This document shows, one piece after another, positions 1 to 9,468 of a stretch of DNA of 64,000 bases (position 1 is the first letter of the stretch; each line of letters starts with the position of its first letter). The stretch covers positions 1,116,001-1,180,000 of the forward strand of contig NZ_CP076361.1 of assembly GCF_018798885.1 (NCBI RefSeq). The letters are read 5' to 3'. Both the position numbers and the translations under genes were made by a program. The stretch comes from Gemmobacter fulvus. GTDB lineage: Bacteria; Pseudomonadota; Alphaproteobacteria; Rhodobacterales; Rhodobacteraceae. Under the pieces are notes generated by a model. It saw only the letters and a program-made list of their open reading frames with translations, was not told the DNA's origin and did not search any database.

Positions 1-36
1 ACCGCCTCCATCCCCGAGGAGCCGAAAGATGAGTGA
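1..36 (+). CDS. purE: PurE C-terminal end (partial)
   Basis: Frame 1 of the window is open from the first base and ends at TGA 34-36, reading TASIPEEPKDE-stop. It overlaps the start of purK by 8 bases (ATGAGTGA), the usual translational coupling of purE with purK. PurE is the mutase that converts N5-carboxyaminoimidazole ribonucleotide to the C4-carboxylated form, directly after PurK in purine synthesis. Only 11 residues are visible, so the identification rests on position and frame rather than on motifs. Confidence 0.6.
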   Translation, partial: TASIPEEPKDE

Positions 37-1099
37 TCCCCTGCCGCAAGGCGCCACCATCGGTATTCTGGGCGGCGGGCAACTGGGCCGGATGCTGTCT
101 GTCGCGGCGGCCCGGCTTGGCTTCCGCTGCCATGTCTACGAGCCGATGGCAAACCCGCCCGCCGCGCATGTGGCCGATGTGGTGACAACGGCGGGCTATG
201 ACGATGCCGAAGCGCTGCGTGCCTTTGCCGCCTCGGTCGATGTCATCACCTATGAATTCGAGAATATCCCCACCGCCGCGCTGGATCTGCTGGAATCGCT
301 GCGCCCGATCCGGCCCAACCGCCGCGCTCTGGCCATCAGCCAGGATCGCATCGCGGAGAAGGATTTCCTCACCGACCTCGGCCTGACCACCGCCCCCTAT
401 GCAGCGGTCAGCACTCTGGCGGATCTGGAGGCGGCGATGGCGCGGATCGGCACGCCTGCCATCCTGAAAACCACCCGGCTGGGCTATGATGGCAAGGGCC
501 AGGCACGGCTGCGCAGCGGCAAGGATGCGGCAACCGCACTGTCGGCGATGAACGGGGCCGATGCGGTTCTGGAAGGTTTTGTCAATTTCAGCCACGAAGT
601 TTCGGTGATCGCGGCACGCGGGCTTGACGGCTCGGTCGCCTGCTATGATCCGGGCGAGAATGTCCACCGCGACGGTATCCTACACACCACCACCATTCCT
701 GCCCGGCTGACCAATGCGCAGCGCACCGATGCCGTGTTGCTGGCGGCACGCATCCTCAATGCGCTGGATTACGTCGGCGTCATGGGGGTGGAGCTGTTCG
801 TGACCGCCGAGGGGCTGCTGGTGAACGAGATTGCGCCGCGCGTCCACAATTCGGGCCACTGGACCCAGAATGGCTGCGCGGTGGATCAGTTTGAACAGCA
901 TATCCGCGCGGTGGCGGGCTGGCCGCTGGGCGATGGCGGCCGTTATGCCGATGTCACGATGGAAAACCTGATCGGTGATGATGTGCTGCGCCTGCCCGAG
1001 ATTGCCCGCGAACCGCAGGCCGCGCTGCATCTCTATGGCAAGACCGAGGCGCGCCCCGGCCGCAAGATGGGCCATGTGAACCGCATCACCCGGCGCTAG
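29..1099 (+). CDS. purK: N5-carboxyaminoimidazole ribonucleotide synthase
   Basis: PurK carboxylates aminoimidazole ribonucleotide with ATP and bicarbonate in cytosolic purine synthesis. The 356 residues match the family length. The N-terminal glycine-rich pre-ATP-grasp motif GILGGGQLGRML is at about residues 12-23. The ATP-grasp core includes LKTTRLGYDGKGQ near 147-159, and the family signature EIAPRVHNSGHWT lies near 265-277. The ATG overlaps the purE stop, so the pair is coupled and transcription must start upstream of the window. It ends 8 bases before the convergent stop of the next gene, with no obvious hairpin between them. Confidence 0.96.
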   Translation: MSDPLPQGATIGILGGGQLGRMLSVAAARLGFRCHVYEPMANPPAAHVADVVTTAGYDDAEALRAFAASVDVITYEFENIPTAALDLLESLRPIRPNRRALAISQDRIAEKDFLTDLGLTTAPYAAVSTLADLEAAMARIGTPAILKTTRLGYDGKGQARLRSGKDAATALSAMNGADAVLEGFVNFSHEVSVIAARGLDGSVACYDPGENVHRDGILHTTTIPARLTNAQRTDAVLLAARILNALDYVGVMGVELFVTAEGLLVNEIAPRVHNSGHWTQNGCAVDQFEQHIRAVAGWPLGDGGRYADVTMENLIGDDVLRLPEIAREPQAALHLYGKTEARPGRKMGHVNRITRR

Positions 1100-1107
1100 G
1101 CCCCGTA

Positions 1108-1512
1108 CTAGGCATCGGGCGTGCCGGTATCCGGCCTGCCCTCCTCCAGCCCGCTGCGCGCCTCTGCGGCCAGATGCTCATAGCGCGCGCGGAACATTTC
1201 CAGCCGCCGCTCGTCCAGTTCTTCCAGATCCAGCAGGGCATTGTGCGCGCCCTGCGTGGCCCGGATCAATTCGTCCAGCTTCAGTTGGATCGCCGCCGTA
1301 TCGCGGTTCTGCGTGCTCTGGATCAGAAACACCATCAGAAAGGTCACGATGGTGGTGCCGGTATTGATGATCAGTTGCCAGGTATTGGAAAAGCCGAACA
1401 GCGGCCCCGTCACCAGCCAGATCATGATCACCCCAGCCGCCAGCGCGAAGGTCGAAGGCCGCCCGCACCATTGCGATACCTTCTTGGCCAGACTGGCATA
1501 AACACGCGCCAT
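1108..1512 (-). CDS. low-affinity iron permease family protein
   Basis: A small membrane protein of 134 residues. Two hydrophobic segments lie at about residues 20-40 and 46-66 (AAGVIMIWLVTGPLFGF, then IINTGTTIVTFLMVFLI), followed by QSTQNRD and a charged, probably helical tail with IQLKLDELIRATQ. This TM pair plus QSTQNRDT resembles the bacterial 'low affinity iron permease' (Fet4-like) family. Members are small, and their role in iron transport is assigned by homology only. The gene is monocistronic and convergent with purK. The neighbours give no further clue to its substrate. Confidence 0.8.
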   Translation of the reverse strand: MARVYASLAKKVSQWCGRPSTFALAAGVIMIWLVTGPLFGFSNTWQLIINTGTTIVTFLMVFLIQSTQNRDTAAIQLKLDELIRATQGAHNALLDLEELDERRLEMFRARYEHLAAEARSGLEEGRPDTGTPDA

Positions 1513-1580
1513 ACGCCTCTCCCCTCATGGTTCTACGCCATTTCAGGCGCGATTGGCCGCCACCGCAAGCCCGGCCATGA

Positions 1581-1606
1581 AAAAGGGCGCCCGAAGGCGC
1601 CCTTTT
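1581..1606 (-). terminator. bidirectional rho-independent terminator after groEL
   Basis: A perfect inverted repeat, AAAAGGGCGCC then CGAA then GGCGCCCTTTT, lies about 20 bases past the groEL stop. Read on the minus strand, the stem is followed by a run of five T. It also has a T-run on the plus strand. Confidence 0.9.
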
Positions 1607-1628
1607 CCGTGATGACCTTTCGGTCAGA

Positions 1629-3332
<1,704 letters not shown>

Positions 3333-3353
3333 TCAGGCGCGCCGCTACGGTCC

Positions 3354-3641
3354 TCAGGCGATAATGCCCAGGATGTCGCTTTCCTTCATGATCAGCAGTT
3401 CTTTGCCATCAAGGGTCACTTCGGTGCCGGACCATTTGCCGAACAGCACGCGGTCGCCCACGGCCACCGACGGTGCGATCAGCTCGCCCGAATCCTTGCG
3501 TGCGCCAGCGCCGATAGCGATCACTTCGCCTTCAGCGGGCTTTTCTTTCGCGGTATCGGGGATGATCAGGCCGCCCTTGGTTTTTTCTTCGCCTTCGATG
3601 CGGCGAACCAGTACACGGTCATGCAGCGGTTTGAATGCCAT
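3354..3641 (-). CDS. groES: co-chaperonin GroES (10 kDa)
   Basis: A 95-residue subunit of the heptameric lid of the GroEL chamber. It begins [20 protein letters not shown], has the mobile-loop segment [15 protein letters not shown] near residues 22-36, and ends with [10 protein letters not shown], all typical of the family. It is the first gene of groESL, with the CIRCE operator 37 bases upstream of its ATG. Confidence 0.99.
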   Translation of the reverse strand: MAFKPLHDRVLVRRIEGEEKTKGGLIIPDTAKEKPAEGEVIAIGAGARKDSGELIAPSVAVGDRVLFGKWSGTEVTLDGKELLIMKESDILGIIA

Positions 3642-3677
3642 CTGAGAACACTCCCTAGGTTCCAGGTTTGAATTCGA

Positions 3678-3704
3678 TTAGCACTCACTCATGTTGAGTG
3701 CCAA
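3678..3704 (-). promoter_or_regulatory. CIRCE operator (HrcA site) upstream of groES
   Basis: TTAGCACTC at 3678-3686, a 9-base spacer, then GAGTGCCAA at 3696-3704. This is the CIRCE inverted repeat TTAGCACTC-N9-GAGTGCTAA with one mismatch. In the family HrcA binds it and represses groESL. It sits just downstream of the predicted start of transcription. Confidence 0.95.
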
Positions 3705-3711
3705 CGGCGCA

Positions 3712-3740
3712 CAGTTAGGCACACGGCGCGCGCCTGTCAA
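3712..3740 (-). promoter_or_regulatory. candidate sigma-70-type promoter of groESL
   Basis: On the minus strand TTGACA (3740-3735) is followed by a 17-base spacer and TAACTG (3717-3712). Transcription would then start near 3705, at the upstream edge of CIRCE, the arrangement usual for HrcA-repressed groESL. The -35 is consensus and the -10 is weak. Confidence 0.6.
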
Positions 3741-3856
3741 CAACCTTGCCGGAAAATTCCGCAGCCCCCGCACGCCCCGGCAAGAGATTGCCCGGCCCCT
3801 CTGGCCCGCACCGCTTGCCCCTTGGCCCGGCGCGCGGGGCGTGTCAGGCTGCGCCC

Positions 3857-4900
3857 ATGTTGACCCAACCGCCTCTGGCTCCCGCCCGTCTTGTTGCCTG
3901 TTGCCGCCGTGCCGCCCGGACCGTCGCCACAGCCCTGATCCTTGTTGCGACACCTTTGGTTGCGGGGGCGAAATGCTCTGGCATCAACCTGTTGTCGCAA
4001 CTGCCCGCCACCGAGACCGCAGCACTGGAGGCCGCCACGGCGGCGCAACCCCATGCGCGCGGCAATCTGTGGCGCGCCAGCAAGGCCGGGCAAAGCCTGC
4101 ATATCATCGGCACCTATCATCTGGCCGATGCGCGCCATGCGCCGATCATGGCCCGGCTCGCGCCGATTCTGGCAGCGGCCCCCGTCCTGCTGGTGGAGGC
4201 TGGCCCCGAAGAGGAACGCGCGCTGAAGCGCGACATTGCCGCCGATCCGGGGCTTTTGTTTCTGACCGAAGGCCCGAGCCTCAAACAACAGCTGTCGCCG
4301 GAAGATTGGCAAATGCTGTCGGCCGCCATGGCCCGGCGCAACATGCCCGCCATGATGGCGGCCAAGATGCGGCCCTGGTATCTGGCGGTCACCCTCGCCA
4401 TCCCGCCCTGCGGCATGCCCGAGATGACGACGGGCAGCGGGCTTGACCATCAGCTGATCGCGCAGGCGCAGGCCCAGGACATCCCGATCCGCGCGCTGGA
4501 GCCGCATACGACGCTGTTCCGCCTGTTCGACACCATCCCGCCCGAGGATCAGCTGGGCCTGATCCGCACCACCCTGCTGATGGAGGACCGGATCACCGAC
4601 TATTCGGTAACGCTGGCCGACAGCTATTTCGCCGGCGAAAGCCGCCTCATGTGGGAATATATGCGCCTCGAATCGGCCAAGATCCCCGGCTATTCGCCCG
4701 AAAAGGCCGATGCCGAATATGCGCGGCTGGAAGCGGCCCTGATGTCGAGCCGCAACCGTGCCTGGATCGAGCGGCTGGAACAGGCCGCCGCCGAAGGCGC
4801 CGCCCTTGCCGCTGTCGGTGCGCTGCATCTGTCGGGCGAGGCCGGGGTTCTGCAACTTCTGGCCGACCGCGGCTGGCAGATCGAAGCGCTGCCGCTCTGA
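3857..4900 (+). CDS. TraB/GumN family protein
   Basis: A 347-residue exported protein. I chose the ATG at 3857 because it directly precedes an N-terminal hydrophobic stretch (TVATALILVATPLVAGAKC) that looks like a signal peptide; the frame is open upstream to 3746. Family hallmarks are IIGTYHLAD after the N-terminal region, LLVEAGPEE, and near the end AAVGALHLSGEAGVLQLL, which holds the second GxxHL motif. TraB/GumN (Tiki-like) proteins have a putative metal-dependent hydrolase fold whose bacterial substrate is not known. It follows the divergent groESL promoter region and is probably monocistronic. Confidence 0.85.
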   Translation: MLTQPPLAPARLVACCRRAARTVATALILVATPLVAGAKCSGINLLSQLPATETAALEAATAAQPHARGNLWRASKAGQSLHIIGTYHLADARHAPIMARLAPILAAAPVLLVEAGPEEERALKRDIAADPGLLFLTEGPSLKQQLSPEDWQMLSAAMARRNMPAMMAAKMRPWYLAVTLAIPPCGMPEMTTGSGLDHQLIAQAQAQDIPIRALEPHTTLFRLFDTIPPEDQLGLIRTTLLMEDRITDYSVTLADSYFAGESRLMWEYMRLESAKIPGYSPEKADAEYARLEAALMSSRNRAWIERLEQAAAEGAALAAVGALHLSGEAGVLQLLADRGWQIEALPL

Positions 4901-5011
4901 TCCGGTGCTGCCGCGCAGCATTTTCCCGCCGGGCGCGACCTTGCGCCGCGTGACAATGGCACGCGTCGCGCCTATAAGGCGCGCGAACCCTTACAGCCCA
5001 CGGATTGCAAA

Positions 5012-5929
5012 ATGATCAAGGTTTTCGGCCACAAGGCACCCGACACTGATTCAACCGGCTCGCCCATCATCTGGGCCTGGTATCTGACCGATGTCAAAGG
5101 CACCCCCGCCAAAGCCGTCCTGCTGGGAGAGCCGAACACCGAAGCCGCCTTCGTGCTCAAGCACTGGGGTTTTGACCAGCCCGAGATCATCAGCGATGTC
5201 ACCGCCGACGATTCCGTGGTGATCGTGGACACCAACAACCCGGCAGAACTGCCGCCCTCGATCAATGACAGCAAGATCCTGGCGATCATCGATCACCACA
5301 TGCTGGTCGGCGGCATCAAGACCAAGACCCCGATCGACATCACGATCCGCCCGCTGGCCTGCACCGCCACCCTGATGCACGACCTGATCGGCGACGATCT
5401 GGCCCGCGCCCCGCGCGGCGTCAAAGGCGCGATGCTGTCCTGCATCCTGTCCGACACGCTGGAATTCCGCTCGCCCACCACCACCCCGCATGACCGGGCG
5501 GTGGCCGAAAAGCTCGCCGCAGATCTGGGTGTGTCGATCCCGGACTTTGCCGCCGAAATGTTCGCCGCCAAATCCGATGTTTCGGCCTTCTCCGACGCGG
5601 CGCTGCTGCGCATGGATTCGAAAGAATACAATGTCGCGGGCAAAGAGCTGCGCGTCTCGGTGCTGGAAACCACGGCGCCGCAGGTTCTGCTGGACCGCAA
5701 GGCCAGCCTGATGGCTTCGATGGTCGATGTCGCCAAGGAAGACGGGGCCGATCAGGTTCTGCTGTTCGTGATCGACATTCTGAACGAAGAAGCCACGCTG
5801 CTGGTGCCGAATGATCTGGTCAAGCAACTGGCCGAAGCCTCGTTCGGCTGCACTGTGACCGGCGATACCGTGGTTCTGCCGGGCATCATGTCGCGCAAGA
5901 AGCAGATCATCCCCTCGCTCAAACTCTGA
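5012..5929 (+). CDS. ppaC: manganese-dependent inorganic pyrophosphatase
   Basis: A family II pyrophosphatase (DHH superfamily) that hydrolyses PPi to two phosphates in the cytosol. The 305 residues fit the family. Metal-binding motifs are in order: HKAPDTDST near residues 8-16, VIVDTNN near 74, IIDHH near 92-96 and the C-terminal lobe motif SRKKQIIPSL. The CTATLM and SDTLEFRSPTT segments are also typical. No strong Shine-Dalgarno sequence precedes the ATG. A clear terminator follows. Confidence 0.97.
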   Translation: MIKVFGHKAPDTDSTGSPIIWAWYLTDVKGTPAKAVLLGEPNTEAAFVLKHWGFDQPEIISDVTADDSVVIVDTNNPAELPPSINDSKILAIIDHHMLVGGIKTKTPIDITIRPLACTATLMHDLIGDDLARAPRGVKGAMLSCILSDTLEFRSPTTTPHDRAVAEKLAADLGVSIPDFAAEMFAAKSDVSAFSDAALLRMDSKEYNVAGKELRVSVLETTAPQVLLDRKASLMASMVDVAKEDGADQVLLFVIDILNEEATLLVPNDLVKQLAEASFGCTVTGDTVVLPGIMSRKKQIIPSLKL

Positions 5930-5964
5930 GCCGCAGTCCGCAGCGCGGGCCCATCTGACATCCG

Positions 5965-5989
5965 GCCGGGGGCACGCCCCCGGCTTTTT
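5965..5989 (+). terminator. rho-independent terminator after ppaC
   Basis: Stem GCCGGGGG (5965-5972), a 4-base loop and CCCCCGGC (5977-5984), followed by TTTTT at 5985-5989, starting 35 bases after the ppaC stop. Confidence 0.92.
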
Positions 5990-7005
5990 CATGTGCCCCC
6001 CCCTTCCGCATCCGGTTGCGCAAAGCGCACACAGCCGCGCCCGGCATGTTTGGCGGCATAGAGCGCCAGATCGGCATCGCGCAGCATATGGTCAGCCATC
6101 GGCGCGGCGTAAGCGCGCGACACCGTCAGCCCCGCCGAAGCAGAAATCCGGCAGGCCTGGCCATTGTACAGGATCGGCTGCGCCAGCCCGCTGATGATGC
6201 GCTGCGCGATCTGCGCCAAGCGCCCGGCATCGGACAGGCTGGGCAACAGGATCACGAATTCATCGCCCCCCACCCGCGCCACCAGATCATTGCTGCGCGT
6301 CTCGGCCGACAGGATCTGCGCCACCGCGCGCAGCACATGATCGCCCGCCGCATGGCCCAGCGTGTCATTGACCGCCTTGAAATAATCCAGATCAAGATGG
6401 ATCAGGCCAAAGGGCACGCCGCCGGTGATCACACTGTCCAGCGCCAGATCCAGCGCCCGGCGATTGCGCAGCCCGGTCAGCGTATCGGTCAGCGCCTGTT
6501 CCTCTGCCATGATTTTCGCCCCCTGCAAGCGCAGGTTCAGATCGCGCAATTCATCCATCACGGCAGATTTCGCCTCGACAACATACAGAAGCTCCACCGC
6601 CAGATCGGTGGCCGCGAAATCGGCATCTGTCAGTTGGTGGTCGCGCACCGCATCCATGATCCCGATGCCAAAGGACAGGTTGAGCAGCAAGCCACCACCG
6701 CAAGACACCGGCACCGCCATGCCGCGAAACCCGGTGCCGGGCAGATCCCGCGCCGCAAGATAAAGCCGCTGCCCGGCATGGGCACAGAGCGCCGCCAGAT
6801 CGGTCAGGCCAGAGGGGCGGCGCAGATCGAACACCTCGAAGAACGGGGCCCCCAGCAGTGGCAGGCCGCGAAACAGCTTGGCCATGGTCGGGCCACAGCC
6901 CCGGATATGGCCAGCGCCACACAGCGCCAGATACATCGGCATCAATGCACCCAACGCCCCTGCCCCAAGCCCCAGTTCCTCACGGTCCTCGGCCAGATCG
7001 CGCAT
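5989..7005 (-). CDS. HNOBA-GGDEF diguanylate cyclase
   Basis: A 338-residue c-di-GMP synthase. Residues 15-165 look like the HNOBA (heme-NO-binding-associated) sensor domain, with GHIRGCGPTMAKL and GGGLLLNLSFGIGIMDAVRD. It runs through a probable coiled coil (VEAKSAVMDELRDLNLRLQG) into the GGDEF domain from about 170. The active-site motif GGDEF is at 246-250, and an RxxD inhibitory-site motif (RSND) lies five residues before it, so the enzyme looks active and product-inhibited. The ATG overlaps the upstream H-NOX-like stop by one base (TGATG), so the two are coupled. Together they mimic the H-NOX/HNOBA/coil/cyclase order of soluble guanylate cyclase, but with a GGDEF output. Confidence 0.93.
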   Translation of the reverse strand: MRDLAEDREELGLGAGALGALMPMYLALCGAGHIRGCGPTMAKLFRGLPLLGAPFFEVFDLRRPSGLTDLAALCAHAGQRLYLAARDLPGTGFRGMAVPVSCGGGLLLNLSFGIGIMDAVRDHQLTDADFAATDLAVELLYVVEAKSAVMDELRDLNLRLQGAKIMAEEQALTDTLTGLRNRRALDLALDSVITGGVPFGLIHLDLDYFKAVNDTLGHAAGDHVLRAVAQILSAETRSNDLVARVGGDEFVILLPSLSDAGRLAQIAQRIISGLAQPILYNGQACRISASAGLTVSRAYAAPMADHMLRDADLALYAAKHAGRGCVRFAQPDAEGGGT

Positions 7006-7598
7006 CACGCCCCCGCGACCCGCAGCGCAAGGTCAAAACGGCGGCCCGCACTGAAACTGGTTTCCGCCAGGGTGATCGCCACCGCCTCGCCGCCCTGACA
7101 GGTGCCGCGATGTTCGACAAGGCTCAGAACGCCATAATCATCTGCCATCGCCCGCAGCACGCCGACGACAACATGCCCGATCCCGGCCAGCGGCGAATGG
7201 CAGATCAGCGTGAAATCGGTCGGTGAATGATCGACAAGGGTCATCACAGGCAGGTCGATATCGGGCAAGGCCAGCCGGGCGCGATCCGGCAGATCCTCCA
7301 GCGAATGCAGGAAATCGGCATAGCGCACGCCGCCAAACCGCAGCAAACGCCGGAGCGCCTGCACATTCGGATGTGACACAAGATAGATGCCCAGATCTTC
7401 CAGCACGCTGTCGCGCGGCCTGCCCAGCACTTGCGTCGCCGCCGTGATCACGGCCTCGGTCAGCGCTGCGTCATAGGTCAGCATCGTCTCGAAACTGTCG
7501 AAACCAAGGCGCGCCTCGCGGGCGATGGCGGCCCAGGTGGCGGCGCCATAGGTGTCGCGCAGGAAACATTGTATCGACCTGTTGATAAGACCGTGCAT
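7005..7598 (-). CDS. H-NOX-like protein lacking the heme-ligand histidine
   Basis: The 197 residues align by eye along the whole H-NOX (HNOB) fold: MHGLINRSIQCFLRDTYG at the start, an ILEDLG-like segment (VLEDLG, 65-70), LRRLLRFGG (82-90), FLHSLEDL (96-103) and GHVVVGVLRAMADDYG (141-156). Two key sites are changed. The proximal histidine of the LDxLH motif is Pro104, and the YxSxR motif that contacts heme propionates reads Cys133-x-Ser135-x-Leu137. Family knowledge says these residues hold the heme, so this protein probably does not bind heme in the normal way. It is the first gene of a coupled pair with the HNOBA-GGDEF cyclase and so probably still controls it, by an unknown input. Confidence 0.9.
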   Translation of the reverse strand: MHGLINRSIQCFLRDTYGAATWAAIAREARLGFDSFETMLTYDAALTEAVITAATQVLGRPRDSVLEDLGIYLVSHPNVQALRRLLRFGGVRYADFLHSLEDLPDRARLALPDIDLPVMTLVDHSPTDFTLICHSPLAGIGHVVVGVLRAMADDYGVLSLVEHRGTCQGGEAVAITLAETSFSAGRRFDLALRVAGA

Positions 7599-7656
7599 CG
7601 GAAAACCCTTTGATTCCCGATCAGGTTAGGCCGTCAGGTTTAACAAATCGCTTAGA

Positions 7657-9393
7657 TCAGGGCAGCAGGATCAGCTCTGCCCCACCCAGATGCAGCGCAT
7701 TGAGCGCCGCCGGTTTCATCGGCGGGGCCGTGCCCGCCTGTGCCGCGCGCAACATCGCCTCGGCCTCGGCCGGATCGGGCATCTGCCCGGACAGCGGCGT
7801 CACGCTGCGGCGGGTGATCAGCCCCTGTTGCCAGCCGAACCCCTCGCTGCGCAGATAGCCGCCCGCGTCGCGCAGCAGAACAATGACCTCTTCACCTGCG
7901 GTATCGGGCCAGAACTCTCCGGCCAGAAGCACACAGCCCGCACCGCCTTCGGGCAAGGGGGTGCGGCACATGGTCAGCCAATCGGCCAGCTCGCCCGTAT
8001 CCAGACTGGCAAGGATGGCATCGCGCGCGACGGTTGCAGTCTCGGGGCGCAGTGGCATCACCGCTGCCAGATCCCGGCGCAGCGTCTCGGCATCGCCGGT
8101 GGCAGGCAGCGGGGTTGCGGCCCGCGCAGCCAGACGGGCGGCCAGCGCCTCTTGCCCCGGCTGGGCGGCGCGGGCCTCAAGTTCGGCCAGAGCCGCCTCG
8201 CCCGCGCGGCCCCAGTCTGCCAGCCCGGCCAGATCAAGGACATCGGGGCTGAGCCGCCCATCCTCCAGCCGCGCCAGCTGGCTTTGCGCCGACAGCCGCT
8301 GCGGATCCAGCAGCGGCGTCAGCAACAGCGCCGAGACCAGCAGCAAGGCCAGCGCCATGGTGATATTGCCTTGCCGGACGCGGGCCTCCCAGCCCCGGCC
8401 CCGCAGCACCGCCAGCGCGTAAAGCGCGCCATAACCAAGGCCAAGCCCGGCCACGGTGGCGGCAAACACCCGGTCGGGCGTCCAGCCATACTGATCGACC
8501 CGCAGCCAGACCGCCCAGGCCGCCAGTACCGCCGGGGCGGGCAGCAGCAGCGCCATCGCCTGCGCAGCGCGGCGGATCACCGGGCTGCGGCTGGCCTCGG
8601 CATCCGATTGGTCGATGGCCGATGTGACCAGAGTTGCCCCCATCGCGGCGATGGTCAGCAGGGTCGCGGCGGCGGAGAGGCTGCCGAACAGCTTGCCCAG
8701 CCCCTCGAACGGCAGCACCGCCAGAAACACCAGCAGCACCAGCAGCACCGCCGGCAACAGCAGGCGCAACAGCCGCAGCACCAGATAGGGCGAGACGACA
8801 TCGGCCATCTCGTCCACCACGGCAATGCCAAGGCCCAGCATCGCCCCGGTGATCACCATCGCCACCAGAGGATTGCCGACCAGCGCCCCGATCACCGTCA
8901 CCCCCACCATCGACAGCAACAGATCCGACAGGAAGATCACTGCCCAGACCACGCCGACAAACAGCCAGGCCGCTGCATAGCGCACAACGATGGTCCAGGC
9001 CTCCAGGAACAGCAGCGGATAGTCGCGCCAATGGCTTTGCTGTGCCGCCACCAGAAAGGGCAGCGGCACAAAGCCCAGCACCAGCATGGCCAGCACCGGA
9101 ATGGCCGAGCCGAATACCGCCCCCGCCGTGTGAAACCGCAGGCTCGCCAGCGCCAACAGGCCCGAGACGACCAGCGCCAGCCCCGCCGCGCTCAGCGCCG
9201 CACGGCGCAGCGGCAAGGGGCCCGCCATCCCCAGAAGCGCCGTGAAGAACACCACCGCAAAAGCCGCCAGCGCCATGGCCGGGCGTTCCGCCAGCCACTC
9301 CCGCTCCAGCACCAGATGCAGCACATGGAAGGACAGACCAGCGAAGGCCCCGGTCAGCGCCATGCCGATCCTCTGCCGCAATTGCGCGTCCAT
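7657..9393 (-). CDS. DUF4153 multi-pass membrane protein
   Basis: A 578-residue inner-membrane protein with about ten hydrophobic segments in the first 380 residues, for example VVFFTALLGMAGPL, VLLVLLVFLAVLPF and MALALLLVSALLLTPLL. A soluble C-terminal part of about 190 residues follows. The overall pattern matches DUF4153 proteins of Rhodobacterales, for which no biochemical role is known. It starts at an ATG preceding AQLRQRIGMALTGAFAGL. It stands alone, with 58 bases to the H-NOX-like gene downstream on the same strand. Confidence 0.8.
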   Translation of the reverse strand: MDAQLRQRIGMALTGAFAGLSFHVLHLVLEREWLAERPAMALAAFAVVFFTALLGMAGPLPLRRAALSAAGLALVVSGLLALASLRFHTAGAVFGSAIPVLAMLVLGFVPLPFLVAAQQSHWRDYPLLFLEAWTIVVRYAAAWLFVGVVWAVIFLSDLLLSMVGVTVIGALVGNPLVAMVITGAMLGLGIAVVDEMADVVSPYLVLRLLRLLLPAVLLVLLVFLAVLPFEGLGKLFGSLSAAATLLTIAAMGATLVTSAIDQSDAEASRSPVIRRAAQAMALLLPAPAVLAAWAVWLRVDQYGWTPDRVFAATVAGLGLGYGALYALAVLRGRGWEARVRQGNITMALALLLVSALLLTPLLDPQRLSAQSQLARLEDGRLSPDVLDLAGLADWGRAGEAALAELEARAAQPGQEALAARLAARAATPLPATGDAETLRRDLAAVMPLRPETATVARDAILASLDTGELADWLTMCRTPLPEGGAGCVLLAGEFWPDTAGEEVIVLLRDAGGYLRSEGFGWQQGLITRRSVTPLSGQMPDPAEAEAMLRAAQAGTAPPMKPAALNALHLGGAELILLP

Positions 9394-9468
9394 ATCCTGC
9401 CCCTTGTTGTGCGGTTCCCGCTGACGGCGCGAGACTAACCGCCGATGCGGGCAGAGGCCAGAGGCGGG

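Noticed and set aside
3725..3734. GGCGCGCGCC palindrome as an operator
   Set aside because: It lies in the spacer of the groESL promoter and is a GC-only sequence expected often in this genome.
7690..9438. A 582-residue plus-strand frame opposite the DUF4153 gene
   Set aside because: The translation is a string of Gln, Arg and His typical of antisense to Leu/Ala-rich membrane proteins; there is no motif or ribosome site.
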